Below, in pieces: positions 15,153 through 24,154 of a stretch of 64,000 bases of DNA; the stretch's first letter is position 1, and each line of letters begins with the position of its first letter. A model generated the notes under the pieces. That model saw only the letters and a program-made list of their open reading frames with translations. It was not told where the DNA came from and searched no databases. The translations under genes were made by a program, and so were the position numbers. Source of the DNA: BOG-938 sp048498155 (GTDB taxonomy: Bacteria; Pseudomonadota; Alphaproteobacteria; Caulobacterales; Caulobacteraceae); assembly GCA_048498155.1 (NCBI GenBank), contig JBEHYN010000005.1:1-64000 (forward strand), given 5' to 3'.

Positions 15153-15730
15153 GCGGGCGCGTACGAGTCGGGGTGCTGATTTCCGGCCGAGGCTCCAACA
15201 TGATGGCCTTGGTGCAGGCCGCCAAAGACGCGGCCTATCCCGCTGAAATCGCCCTTGTGCTGTCCAACAAAGCCGATGCGCCTGGCCTCGCCTGGGCTGA
15301 AGGCCAAGGCGTTCCGGTCCTCTCCATAGAATCCAAGCCGTTCGGGCCAGATCGCGAGGCCCACGAGCGGGCGATGGACGCGGCCCTGCGCACCGCAGGG
15401 GTTCAGGTAGTGGCATTGGCCGGCTATATGCGCGTGCTGACGCCTTGGTTCGTGAACGCCTGGGCCTGCCGGATGATCAACATCCACCCCAGCCTCCTGC
15501 CCGCCTACCCCGGCCTACACACCCACGCCCGCGCCATCGCCGCCGGCGATGCGGAAGCCGGCTGCACGGTGCATCTGGTCACCGAGGGCGTGGACGACGG
15601 GCCGGTGTTGGGCCAGGCGCGCGTAGCGGTACTGCCGGGCGATGATGAGGATAGCTTGGCTGCACGGGTGCTGGAGGTGGAGCACAGGCTCTACCCGCAG
15701 GTGCTCGCAGATTTTTGCAGGGGGCTCTGA
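15149..15730 (+). CDS. purN: Phosphoribosylglycinamide formyltransferase
   Basis: A 193-residue GAR transformylase, using 10-formyltetrahydrofolate. Seen: phosphate-binding LISGRGSNMMAL at the N-terminus, catalytic His in NIHPSLLPAYPG, and Asp in GVDDGPVLGQ. Start is the GTG at 15149 that overlaps the purM stop; the longer upstream frame runs inside purM. Confidence 0.96.
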   Translation: MSGRVRVGVLISGRGSNMMALVQAAKDAAYPAEIALVLSNKADAPGLAWAEGQGVPVLSIESKPFGPDREAHERAMDAALRTAGVQVVALAGYMRVLTPWFVNAWACRMINIHPSLLPAYPGLHTHARAIAAGDAEAGCTVHLVTEGVDDGPVLGQARVAVLPGDDEDSLAARVLEVEHRLYPQVLADFCRGL

Positions 15731-15857
15731 ACACCCAACCAGCTTATCCCCGCGGACGCGCGGCCCAGGCTTGGCGCTGCGGCGGCGATTTGCGGGAATC
15801 CGGCGTTGACTTCCAGCCAAATTTCGGCGGCATTTGGGCTGATGGCCGCCCCCCCCG

Positions 15858-16348
15858 ATGGACCCTTCAATGAGCAATGTACACGACGATGTCGCGGAAG
15901 GCTTACGGCTGATATTTGAGGGGATACGTCATCTCCAAGATCGGTGCGGGACCCGACACAAGTTCACAATAGATGGCCGACTTGTCGGAGATATTGGGGA
16001 GTTGGTGGCGGAACGAGAATTCGAAATTCGGCTCGATGAGGTGAGCCGCGCCGACCACGATGCAGTCACCGAACGGACCAGGCAAAAAGTACAAATCAAA
16101 GCTGGCTTCAAAGACAGCTTAACTTTCAGGAGAGTGCCTTGCTTTACGTCGGATTACGGCTAAGCGAGGACGGTTCTCATGAAGTCATCTACAACGGGCC
16201 GGGTGAAATCATCGCTGCGAAAATCGGGCATCGGACAGGGTTCGGCGACACCCTCCTGTCTGTTCCAATGCGCCTTTTGCGGGAGCTCAATGAGACCGTA
16301 CCGCCACATCTGAGGGTCCCGCCTCGGAAAGTTCGGTCCTACAAATAA
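15858..16348 (+). pseudogene. DUF6998-like protein, interrupted by a frameshift
   Basis: Two adjacent frames together make one protein of about 160 residues. The first (15858-16163) reads FTIDGRLVGDIGELVAE and DHDAVTERTRQKVQIKAG, then SLTFRRVP. The second resumes at about 16139 with LYVGLRLSEDGSHEVIYNGPG and runs to KVRSYK at 16348. This order matches the DUF6998 family as I know it (function unknown). Loss of one base near 16137-16141 would explain the break. It may be a true pseudogene or an assembly error. Base composition is AT-richer than the flanking pur and ndk genes, suggesting transfer. Confidence 0.65.
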
Positions 16349-16365
16349 GCTTTTGGGGTTGGCAT

Positions 16366-16527
16366 TTGACGCTAACTTCAACTTTGCTCGCTCAAAAGCC
16401 CGTTGATCCCAACGTCTGCCAAGCGGAGTGCGCCGACCTCATAAAAAGCCTGAGTCCCCGCATGCGTGCGGACGAGCAGTTTACGGGGAGCCAAAGCGCC
16501 GTCGCGCTTAAGTCACGCTGCGCTTGA
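16366..16527 (+). CDS. Possible small protein or gene remnant
   Basis: A 53-codon frame from a TTG at 16366, with GGGG upstream, reading MTLTSTLLAQKPVDPNVCQA and ending SAVALKSRCA. It has four Cys and protein-like composition in the otherwise empty gap after the broken DUF6998 gene. It overlaps the convergent DUF2442 gene by 15 bases. No family recognised; could be the tail of a decayed gene. Confidence 0.28.
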   Translation: MTLTSTLLAQKPVDPNVCQAECADLIKSLSPRMRADEQFTGSQSAVALKSRCA

Positions 16528-16767
16528 TCGGGCGCTCGTCAGGTCGCCGCGTCCGGCCAGAATGCCCGCGATCGATACATCTTCGTCCAAACCATCCCAG
16601 TGCAGGCCGCCGGCGCTGAGCGTCACTTGGTCCCGTTCGGCCGGAGAACCGTGCAGCAAGCGCGGAAACCAAGCCAGCGGCACACCCAGGGTGCGGCCAT
16701 CGTCGAGTTCGACCCACATGGAGTCTTCGTCGAAGCGCACGCTGACTGGTCTAGCCGAAGTGGTCAT
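16513..16767 (-). CDS. DUF2442 protein
   Basis: An 84-residue protein of family DUF2442: SVRFDEDSMWVELDDGRTLG, VPLAWFPRLLHGSPAER and GLHWDGLDEDVSIAGIL are its usual strings. Function unknown; members occur next to DUF4160 or toxin-antitoxin-like genes. It overlaps the upstream DUF4160 gene by 17 bases, so they are probably translated together. Confidence 0.85.
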   Translation of the reverse strand: MTTSARPVSVRFDEDSMWVELDDGRTLGVPLAWFPRLLHGSPAERDQVTLSAGGLHWDGLDEDVSIAGILAGRGDLTSARSSAA

Positions 16768-16993
16768 TCCAAGCCTCTTCGATCTGGGCGCGTCGGTCTT
16801 CCACCGTCTTTAGTAGACTCGCCAACACCCGAGCGTTGAAGCCTCGATTATAAGCGACGGAAGGCGCCGGATACAGCCAGAACTTTGCCTCGTCTCCGCC
16901 ACGCATCACATGGACATGACAAGGTTCGCGAGGATCGCCCTCGTTCGAGTAGAAGAAGTACCGGAAGCCGCTATCGCGAAAGATGACCGGCAT
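16751..16993 (-). CDS. DUF4160 protein
   Basis: An 80-residue DUF4160 protein: MPVIFRDSGFRYFFYSNEGD with the typical PREPCHVHVM string and KFWLYP, then a helical tail ending EEAWNDHFG. Small cytosolic protein; the HVHV motif could bind metal but this is speculation. Paired with DUF2442 downstream; the pair has been suspected to act as a toxin-antitoxin-like module, without proof known to me. I chose the ATG at 16993 over one three codons upstream because family members start MPVI. Confidence 0.85.
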   Translation of the reverse strand: MPVIFRDSGFRYFFYSNEGDPREPCHVHVMRGGDEAKFWLYPAPSVAYNRGFNARVLASLLKTVEDRRAQIEEAWNDHFG

Positions 16994-17031
16994 GACCAGC
17001 ACTCCATCTCGCTAGCAGCACCTTAGGCTAT

Positions 17032-17451
17032 TCACCCGACAATCTGATCCGGCGTGAAGAACTGCACGATCTCCAGCGCCGCGTTTTCGGCGCTATCTGA
17101 CCCGTGCACCGAGTTCTCGCCCACGGAAACCGCGTAGAGCTTGCGGATCGTGCCGTCCGCCGCGTTGGCCGGGTTGGTCGCGCCCATCACTTCGCGGTAG
17201 CGGGCAACGGCATTGTCGCCTTCCAGCACCTGCACCACCACCGGGCCGGAGGTCATGAAGTGCACCAGTTCGCCGAAGAACGGACGCTCCTTGTGGATCT
17301 CGTAGAACTTTTCCGCCTGGGCGCGGGTCATCTTGATGCGGCGCTGGCCGACGATGCGCAGGCCGGCGTCCTCGATCACGGCGTTGACCTTGCCGGTCAG
17401 GTTCCGCTGGGTCGCGTCGGGCTTGATGATGGAGAAGGTGCGCTCGGCCAT
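17032..17451 (-). CDS. ndk: Nucleoside diphosphate kinase
   Basis: A 139-residue NDP kinase, moving phosphate from NTPs to NDPs through a phospho-His. Seen: the N-terminal ERTFSIIKPDATQRNL and the active-site His116 in NSVHGSDS. Full family length. The ATG at 17451 is chosen by homology; an in-frame start to 17520 has no family counterpart. Confidence 0.97.
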   Translation of the reverse strand: MAERTFSIIKPDATQRNLTGKVNAVIEDAGLRIVGQRRIKMTRAQAEKFYEIHKERPFFGELVHFMTSGPVVVQVLEGDNAVARYREVMGATNPANAADGTIRKLYAVSVGENSVHGSDSAENAALEIVQFFTPDQIVG

Positions 17452-17598
17452 AGGGAAGTCCGCTTTTCGGTCACTGTTATGAGAGGCGCGGCTTATAGCC
17501 GCCGATCCGGCGATAGCCAAGCCAGGGCCGGCACATTCTGAAAAGGTTCACGCCTGGGCTTGTCCTGCACCGCCTTTTCAGGCCACAGGCGGGACCGC

Positions 17599-19476
17599 AT
17601 GCTGCAAATCACCGATCTGACCTTCGACGCCTGGGGACGCCGCTTCTTTGAGGGGGCCAGCGTCACTGTGCCTACCGGGGCCAAGGTGGGGCTGGTCGGC
17701 CGCAACGGCACGGGCAAGTCGACCCTGTTCAAGATCATCCTGGGCGAACTTCACACCACCAGCGGCGATATCGCCGTGCCCAAGGGCCACCGGATCGCCA
17801 CGGTGGACCAGGAAGCCGCCGCTTCGCCGGTCAGTCTGCTCGACACGGTGCTGGCGGCCGATTGGGAGCGGGACGCCCTGCTCAAGGAGCTGGAGCACGC
17901 CGCGCCTGAACGGGTGGGCGACATTCACGGGCGATTGATTGAGATCGGCGCGGACCGCGCCCCTTCGCGCGCGGCTGAAATCCTCAGCGGCCTGGGCTTT
18001 TCCAACGACGATCTGGTCCGTCCCATGGCCGAGTTCTCCGGCGGCTGGCGCATGCGGGTGGCCCTGGCCTCGGCCCTGTTCGCCGAGCCTGACCTGCTGC
18101 TGCTGGATGAGCCGACCAACTATCTGGACCTGGAAGGCGCCCTGTGGCTGGAAGCCCGGCTCAAGCGCTATCCGCGCACCGCCATCGTTATCAGCCACGA
18201 CCGCGAACTGCTCAACAACTCGGTGGACTCCATCCTGCACGTTAGCGAAGGCAAGCTGGACTATTACACCGGCGGCTACGACGACTTCGAGCGCATGCGG
18301 GCCGAGAAGATGCGGCTGAACGCCTCGGCCAGGGTCAAGCAGGAGGCCGAGCGCGCTCACCTGCAGGCCTTTGTCGACCGCTTCCGCGCCAAGGCCTCCA
18401 AGGCCGCCCAGGCCCAGTCGCGCCTCAAGCGTCTGCAGAAGCTGCCGCCCATCGCCGCCATCGGCCGCGAGCATGTGCAGGGCTTTACCCTGCCCTCGCC
18501 CGAACGCCCCCTGGCCCCGCCCCTGATCCGGCTGGAAGGCGTCAGCGTCGGCTATGACGACCGGACCATCCTCAAAGACCTGACCCTGCGTCTGGATATT
18601 GACGACCGCATCGGGCTGTTGGGCGTCAACGGCGCAGGCAAATCCACCTTCGCCAAGCTGATCGCCGGGGCGCTGACCAAGCAGTCCGGCGCCATGCACC
18701 GCGATGGACGGCTGAAAGTCGGTTGGTTCCACCAGCACCAGATCGAAGCCCTGGAGCCCATGGATACCCCGCTGGACCTGATGCGGCAGACCCTGCCGGA
18801 GGCGACCGAGGCCAGCCGCCGCGCGCGCCTGGCGCAATACGGCCTGGGGGCGACCAAGGCCGAGACCATGCATAAGGACCTGTCCGGGGGCGAGCGCGCT
18901 CGGCTGTTGCTCAATCTGGTCGCCGCCCAGGCCCCGCACCTGCTGATCTTGGACGAGCCCACCAACCACCTGGACATCGACAGCCGACGCGCCCTGTTGG
19001 ACGCCCTGAACGACTATGAGGGCGCCGTGGTGCTGATCACCCACGACAGGTCGCTGATGGAGCTGGTGGCGGACCGCCTGTGGCTGGCCTCTGACGGTTC
19101 GATCAAGCCCTTCGACGGCGACATGGACGACTACGCCAAGTTCGTGCTGAATCGCGCGCGCCAGGCTTCGCGCGTTGATAAGACCGCGCCGACCGCCCAG
19201 TCGAAGGACGCGCGAAAGGCCGCTGCGGCGGCGGCCCGGGCCCAACTAGCGCCGCTCAAGAAAGACCTCGACGCGATGGAGGCCAAGGTGGCCCGTCTCA
19301 CCAAACAGTTGGCCGAGATCGACTCGGCCCTGGCCGATCCCAAGCTGTTCAAGCGGCCCAATGAGCTGGCGCAGTTGGGCAGGGACCGGACGCGCAACCG
19401 GGAAAACCTGGAGAAGGCCGAAGGCGAATGGCTGGAGCTTGCGGAGCGTTATGAGGCCGCCAAAACCCTTATTTAG
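17599..19476 (+). CDS. ABC-F family ATPase (Uup/YheS-like)
   Basis: A 625-residue protein with two ABC ATPase domains and no membrane segment. Seen: Walker A at 34-42 (GRNGTGKST) and about 342-350 (GVNGAGKST), signatures FSGGWRMRVALA and LSGGERARLLL, Walker B LLLLDEPTNYLD at 166-177 and LLILDEPTNHLD. A linker of about 80 residues joins the domains and the C-terminus (about 545-625) is a coiled coil. ABC-F proteins act on the ribosome or replication-related DNA, not in transport. It diverges from ndk. Confidence 0.93.
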   Translation: MLQITDLTFDAWGRRFFEGASVTVPTGAKVGLVGRNGTGKSTLFKIILGELHTTSGDIAVPKGHRIATVDQEAAASPVSLLDTVLAADWERDALLKELEHAAPERVGDIHGRLIEIGADRAPSRAAEILSGLGFSNDDLVRPMAEFSGGWRMRVALASALFAEPDLLLLDEPTNYLDLEGALWLEARLKRYPRTAIVISHDRELLNNSVDSILHVSEGKLDYYTGGYDDFERMRAEKMRLNASARVKQEAERAHLQAFVDRFRAKASKAAQAQSRLKRLQKLPPIAAIGREHVQGFTLPSPERPLAPPLIRLEGVSVGYDDRTILKDLTLRLDIDDRIGLLGVNGAGKSTFAKLIAGALTKQSGAMHRDGRLKVGWFHQHQIEALEPMDTPLDLMRQTLPEATEASRRARLAQYGLGATKAETMHKDLSGGERARLLLNLVAAQAPHLLILDEPTNHLDIDSRRALLDALNDYEGAVVLITHDRSLMELVADRLWLASDGSIKPFDGDMDDYAKFVLNRARQASRVDKTAPTAQSKDARKAAAAAARAQLAPLKKDLDAMEAKVARLTKQLAEIDSALADPKLFKRPNELAQLGRDRTRNRENLEKAEGEWLELAERYEAAKTLI

Positions 19477-19488
19477 ATCAAGGCTAAA

Positions 19489-19791
19489 TTAGCCGCACTT
19501 CACGTCCTTAACCAAGCCCGTTTGCGAGTCGATCACAATGTTCAAGCGGGTCGGATCGTAGTCCTGGGTGACCATACAGGTGGTGCAATAGACCCGCCGG
19601 CGCGACGGATCGACCGGCACGGGAATCTCGGAACGCGGCTTGCCGATGAGATAGGCCAACTCGGAGGCCCCGCATTGGTCGGCGTCAGGCGACGGCGCAG
19701 TGGAGGCCGGCGCCGTGTCGGCCGAATGTGCCGCCAGGATTCCGGTAAGGCCAAAGGCCAGACCGGCGATCACCAAGGCCCGGGCATTCAT
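19489..19791 (-). CDS. Exported peptidase inhibitor I78-like protein
   Basis: A 100-residue exported protein. A signal peptide (MNARALVIAGLAFGLTGILA) is followed by a Ser/Pro linker and a ~55-residue I78-type inhibitor domain: CGASELAYLIGKPRSEIPV ... DYDPTRLNIVID ... VKDVKCG. The two flanking cysteines would form the family disulfide. An additional CTTC pair in the middle is unusual. Its ATG overlaps the holC stop by 4 bases. Target protease unknown. Confidence 0.78.
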   Translation of the reverse strand: MNARALVIAGLAFGLTGILAAHSADTAPASTAPSPDADQCGASELAYLIGKPRSEIPVPVDPSRRRVYCTTCMVTQDYDPTRLNIVIDSQTGLVKDVKCG

Positions 19792-20249
19792 CCCTGCTTC
19801 TCCCACCCGCCGTTGGCGCCTTGCCGCCAATAGGACAGTGCTGCGCCAACCGCCTTCAGCGCCGACCACTGAGTGCGCGCCAAGGCGAGTTGATCGTCGT
19901 CCTTGCCGTCGAACAGCACCAGGCAGCGGCTGTAGTCCTCAAGGCCGCCAGGCTCGGCCCCATCGATCAGAAACAGGGCCTGTGCGGCGTTGGTGTTGTG
20001 CGCCTGGGTGGTCAGCAGGATCGGCTGGCGCGCGGCGTCTGGTTCGCCCTCCACGCCATGCGGCAGAAAGCTGTCGTCGCGATAGCTCCACAGCCAACTG
20101 TCCAGGTGCTCCAGTCGCTCGCCGGAACCCGCCCTGACCAACGCCCGCCAGCCCTTGGCCAGCGTCTTGCCCAGCAGTTCCGGCAAGGCCTGGTCGAGGC
20201 TGGTGCGTTCCAGATGGTAGAACCAGACCTCGCACCCTGTCTCGGCCAT
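19788..20249 (-). CDS. holC: DNA polymerase III chi subunit
   Basis: A 153-residue chi subunit of the clamp-loader complex, which contacts single-strand-binding protein. Seen: EVWFYHLERTSLDQALPELL at the N-terminus and the conserved WRALVRAGS and LDSWLWSYRDDSFLPHG. Located 3 bases past pepA, a gene order shared with many proteobacteria. Confidence 0.93.
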   Translation of the reverse strand: MAETGCEVWFYHLERTSLDQALPELLGKTLAKGWRALVRAGSGERLEHLDSWLWSYRDDSFLPHGVEGEPDAARQPILLTTQAHNTNAAQALFLIDGAEPGGLEDYSRCLVLFDGKDDDQLALARTQWSALKAVGAALSYWRQGANGGWEKQG

Positions 20250-20252
20250 GAC

Positions 20253-21737
20253 TCAGTCCTCGTAGTGATCGGCGACCAGGCGGTTGAGCAGACGCACGCC
20301 AAACCCGCTGGCCCCGTCAGGCACCGTGGGATTAGTCGACGGCTTTTTCCAGGCGGTGGACGCGATGTCCAGGTGGGCCCAAGGCAGCCCGTTGACGAAC
20401 CTCTGGATGAACAGAGCTGCGGTAATGGATCCGGCCGGACGGCCGCCGACATTTTTCATATCCGCCGCGGGACTTTCGATCTGCTTCTCATATTGCGGCG
20501 GCAGGGGAAGGCGCCAAAGCTGTTCAGCCTCCGCCTTGCCCGCCTCGGTCAAGGCTTGCGCCAAGGCGTCGTCGTTGCTGAACAGGCCCGCGTAGTCGTG
20601 GCCCAGGGCGATGATCACGGCGCCGGTGAGCGTGGCCAGATCGACCATGAATTTCGGCTCAAAGCGCTGCTGACAATACCAGAGCGCGTCCGCCAGAACG
20701 AGGCGGCCTTCCGCATCGGTGTTGATCACCTCAATGGTCTGGCCGGACATGGAGGTGACGATGTCGCCGGGCCGTTGTGCATTGCCGTCCGGCATGTTTT
20801 CAACAAGTCCGAGGATGCCCACCGCGTTGACCTTGGCCTTGCGCCCGGCCAAGGCGTGCATCAGCCCCGCAACCGCGCCGGCGCCGCCCATGTCCCACTT
20901 CATGTCCTCCATGCCGTCGGCGGGTTTGATCGAGATGCCCCCCGAGTCGAAGCACACGCCCTTGCCGACGAAGGCCACCGGCTTAGTGGTCGGATCGGCG
21001 GCGCCTTTCCATTGCATGATCGCCATGCGCCCCGGTCGGGCGCTGCCTTGGGCCACGCCCAGCAAAGCGCCCATGCCCAAGGCCCGCATCTGCACTTCGT
21101 CGAGCACCTCGACTTCCAGGCCTAGGGACTCCAAGGCTTTGACACGAGTGGCAAATTCCTCCGGGTAGAGAATATTAGCGGGCTCAGACACCAGGTCGCG
21201 GGTGAAGGCCACGGCGTCCGCCACCGCAGCCAAGGGCAGGAAGGCCGCCAAGGCGGCGTCCACATCCGTGCAAACCACCCGGGCGGCATGCACCGAAGGT
21301 TTCTTCTCGGGCTTTTCACGGGTCAGATATTTATCGAACCGATAGGCGGCCAAACGCACCCCGAAGGCGGCTTGGGCGCTTTGTTGGGGCGAAAGCCCGG
21401 AGAACCGCAATTCCACAAGCGTCGCGCCGGAGGACTTGGCTGCCTTGAACGCCTCGGCCCCGGCCGTTTCGGCGCCTTGAGCATCAAAAGCGTCTTTCGG
21501 GCCTGCCCCGATTAACAGCACCAGGGTTGCATGCATGCCGGAGGGTGCGAGCAGTTCGGCCGATTGGCCCTTGGCGCCGCGAAAGCGTCCGGCCAACACC
21601 CGCGATACCGCGCCGCCGGTGGTCTGATCGAGCGCCTCGGCGGCGACCGACAGCACCGCGCCCTCGAACACCAGCACCGCCACGGCCGACAGAGGCGCGC
21701 CTTCAACCGCGCCGGGTCCTACGAATTCGATTTGCAT
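20253..21737 (-). CDS. pepA: Leucyl aminopeptidase
   Basis: A 494-residue M17 metalloaminopeptidase. Metal and catalytic strings are visible: GKGVCFDSGGISIKP, MKWDMGGAGAV, and the signature NTDAEGRLVLADAL. The N-terminal ~165 residues are the macrodomain-like part. It cleaves N-terminal residues from peptides; some homologs also bind DNA. Divergent from lptF, the classic pepA/lptFG arrangement, and followed by holC. Confidence 0.96.
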   Translation of the reverse strand: MQIEFVGPGAVEGAPLSAVAVLVFEGAVLSVAAEALDQTTGGAVSRVLAGRFRGAKGQSAELLAPSGMHATLVLLIGAGPKDAFDAQGAETAGAEAFKAAKSSGATLVELRFSGLSPQQSAQAAFGVRLAAYRFDKYLTREKPEKKPSVHAARVVCTDVDAALAAFLPLAAVADAVAFTRDLVSEPANILYPEEFATRVKALESLGLEVEVLDEVQMRALGMGALLGVAQGSARPGRMAIMQWKGAADPTTKPVAFVGKGVCFDSGGISIKPADGMEDMKWDMGGAGAVAGLMHALAGRKAKVNAVGILGLVENMPDGNAQRPGDIVTSMSGQTIEVINTDAEGRLVLADALWYCQQRFEPKFMVDLATLTGAVIIALGHDYAGLFSNDDALAQALTEAGKAEAEQLWRLPLPPQYEKQIESPAADMKNVGGRPAGSITAALFIQRFVNGLPWAHLDIASTAWKKPSTNPTVPDGASGFGVRLLNRLVADHYED

Positions 21738-21905
21738 GCTCAGATCGCTCTCTTTGACTTGACGTTCGCAGGCCTAACCCGCTTCGGTGTTCAGCTAGCA
21801 CTGGCCTAGTGGGTTTGTTCAAGCAAGCGGTTGTCGCGGCCCGATGGGGACGTGTAGAAGATGGCTCGCCCGGGTGGGGCCTGCAACGCCGACTTAGCGG
21901 CCCCG

Positions 21906-23045
21906 ATGAAGCTGATAGACAGATATCTTTTCCGCCAACTGCTGGGACCGACGTTGCTGGCGACGCTGGCGCTATCGGGCGTAGCCGTGCTCAGCCAAAG
22001 CCTGAGCGCGCTGGATCTGATCGTGCATCAGGGACAGAGCGCGATAGTGTTCTTGAAAATCACGCTCTTGGGCGTGCCGGCGCTGATCTCCATGGTTTTG
22101 CCCATCGCCATCTTCGTGGCCGCCCTAGTGGCGCTAAACCGCCTGCATACCGAGCAGGAGATCGTGGTCTGCTTCGCCGGCGGCATGAGCCGTTGGCGGG
22201 TGATCTCGCCCGCCCTGCGCCTGGCCAGCTTGGCCGCTCTAATCGCCTTGGTGATCAACCTGTGGATTCAGCCACCGTGTGCACGCGACATGCGCGAGGA
22301 GCTGCAGAAGATACGCATGGACTTGGTCGCCTCGCTCGTGAAGGAAGGTCAATTTACTCAACCTTCCAAGGGCTTGACCGTCTACGCCCGACGTTTGATC
22401 GGTCCGGGGCGTCTGCAGAGCCTGTTTATCGATCAGGAAACCGCCAACGGCGATTCCAACACCTTCAACGCCGAGGAAGGGGAGGTCGTGCAGCGCAACG
22501 GCTCGCCGGTGTTGATCATGCGCCACGGATCGCGGCAGTCGTTGAACCGCGCGGGCGCCCTTAACTTTTTGGCTTTCGACGAAAATGTATTCGACCTTTC
22601 GCCCTTCCTGCCGGCGCCCGAGCCCGTGCACTACAAAACCAGCGACCGATATCTGCATGAGCTGTTTTTTCCTGATCTCAGCCAGTCGTGGGAGCGCAAC
22701 AACCGCCTGAAGCTCTACGCGGAAGGCCACTCCCGCCTCTCCTCGCCCCTCTACAACTTCGCCATGGTGTGCCTCGCGCTGGCGGCGGTGCTGGGGGGCG
22801 GGTTCAGCCGCCTGGGTTACGGGCGGCGTATCGCGATCGCGGGGGCCGCCGCCGCCGCGACACGGATTGTGGGGGTGGGAATCCAGGCGATCTGCGACGA
22901 CAATATTTGGTTCAACGTCCTGCAGTACGCGGCGCCCGCAGCCGTGGCCTTATGGGCGCTTACCATCGTGTTCACGCAACAGAAGCCGCTGGCGCGGTGC
23001 TCCGCCGCCGCCTTCGCTCAGTCTTCGCTGGGAACAGCCGGATGA
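21906..23045 (+). CDS. lptF: LPS export permease LptF
   Basis: A 379-residue inner-membrane subunit of the LptB2FG transporter that pulls lipopolysaccharide out of the inner membrane. Membrane helices lie at the N-terminus (DRYLFRQLLGPTLLATLALS) and C-terminus, with a periplasmic beta-jellyroll between about 120 and 265. The ATG at 21906 is chosen by alignment with the family. Its stop overlaps lptG by ATGA. Confidence 0.93.
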   Translation: MKLIDRYLFRQLLGPTLLATLALSGVAVLSQSLSALDLIVHQGQSAIVFLKITLLGVPALISMVLPIAIFVAALVALNRLHTEQEIVVCFAGGMSRWRVISPALRLASLAALIALVINLWIQPPCARDMREELQKIRMDLVASLVKEGQFTQPSKGLTVYARRLIGPGRLQSLFIDQETANGDSNTFNAEEGEVVQRNGSPVLIMRHGSRQSLNRAGALNFLAFDENVFDLSPFLPAPEPVHYKTSDRYLHELFFPDLSQSWERNNRLKLYAEGHSRLSSPLYNFAMVCLALAAVLGGGFSRLGYGRRIAIAGAAAAATRIVGVGIQAICDDNIWFNVLQYAAPAAVALWALTIVFTQQKPLARCSAAAFAQSSLGTAG

Positions 23046-24136
23046 GTACATGGCGGGTTGAACGATACATCCTGTCCAAGGCCTTGAACGCCCTTCTGGT
23101 GGCGTTTGCGGTGATTGCGGCCGTCGAGATGCTGGTGGGTTTCGTGGCCATTTCACGGGATGTCGGGGCGCGCGTGGACGTCACGCCCGTGCAGGTTATC
23201 GCCTTGACCTTGATGCAAGCGCCGTCCGTACTGCTGTTGCTTCTGCCGTTCGTGTTCTTGTTCGGCACCTTGGGCGCCTATGTCGGCCTAAATCGGCGCA
23301 GCGAATTGGTGGCGATGCGGGCGGCCGGCATATCAGCTTGGCGATTTATCGCGCCCGCCGCGCTTGCCGCCTTCGTCATCGGCGTGATCTGCACTGCGGC
23401 GATCAATCCCTTGGCCTCGGCCCTCAACGCCCGTTACGGCCAGATGCGCGCGGCTCTGATGAAGGACTATCTGGCTATCGCACCTCAGGAAACATGGTTG
23501 AGGCAGGGACTGGGTCACGAACAGGTGGTTATCCGCGCCCGTTCGCGCGATGATTCCAATGGGCTGGTTCTGAAGGGCGTATCAGTGTTCTTCTACAAGC
23601 TCGACGGACGGGGCGCGGCGCAGTTCGACCGCCGGGTAGAGACCGGCGAGGCACGCTTGGTGAACCGAACCTGGGTAATGAAGAATGTCTCCAGCGTCCG
23701 TCCAGGGGGCGAATCGGAACATTCCGACAGCCTGATCGTGCCGTCTCCCATCCGCGATCCCCTAGGCATCCAGCAGGCCAATGCGGACAGCGTTTCGTTC
23801 TGGGATCTGCCCGGCACAATCCGGCGCGCGGAACAAGCCGGGCTGACCGCCACGAGCTATCGCTTGTCGTTCGAGCAGCTTCTGGCTGCGCCCCTGCTCT
23901 ACGCTGCCATGGCCATACTGGCCGCCGCCTTTTCCTTGCGACTCATTCGCTTGGGCGGTTTGGCGGGCCTGGCGGGAGCCGGCGTGGCGCTTGGTTTCAT
24001 CTTCTTCTTTTTTAATGCCGTGTGCGGCGCCTTGGGCCGCGCCGACGTCGTTCCGACCCTAATCGCGGCCTGGACTCCGCCCTTAATCGCCCTTTTGTCC
24101 GGTCTAACCTTGCTTTGCTACGCGGAGGACGGTTGA
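23042..24136 (+). CDS. lptG: LPS export permease LptG
   Basis: A 364-residue partner of LptF with the same layout: three N-terminal helices (WRVERYILSKALNALLVAFA), a periplasmic jellyroll, and three C-terminal helices (GLAGLAGAGVALGFIFFFFN). Start overlaps the lptF stop. lptD follows after 18 bases, so inner- and outer-membrane LPS exporters are one unit. Confidence 0.93.
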   Translation: MSTWRVERYILSKALNALLVAFAVIAAVEMLVGFVAISRDVGARVDVTPVQVIALTLMQAPSVLLLLLPFVFLFGTLGAYVGLNRRSELVAMRAAGISAWRFIAPAALAAFVIGVICTAAINPLASALNARYGQMRAALMKDYLAIAPQETWLRQGLGHEQVVIRARSRDDSNGLVLKGVSVFFYKLDGRGAAQFDRRVETGEARLVNRTWVMKNVSSVRPGGESEHSDSLIVPSPIRDPLGIQQANADSVSFWDLPGTIRRAEQAGLTATSYRLSFEQLLAAPLLYAAMAILAAAFSLRLIRLGGLAGLAGAGVALGFIFFFFNAVCGALGRADVVPTLIAAWTPPLIALLSGLTLLCYAEDG

Positions 24137-24154
24137 TCAGGTCATGATGATGCG

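Noticed and set aside
17578..19245. 555-codon open frame opposite the ABC-F gene
   Set aside because: The plus-strand ABC-F protein has both sets of Walker motifs; the minus frame is a GC-rich mirror with no domain.
19821..21125. 434-codon open frame opposite holC and pepA
   Set aside because: Both minus-strand genes are full-length and conserved.
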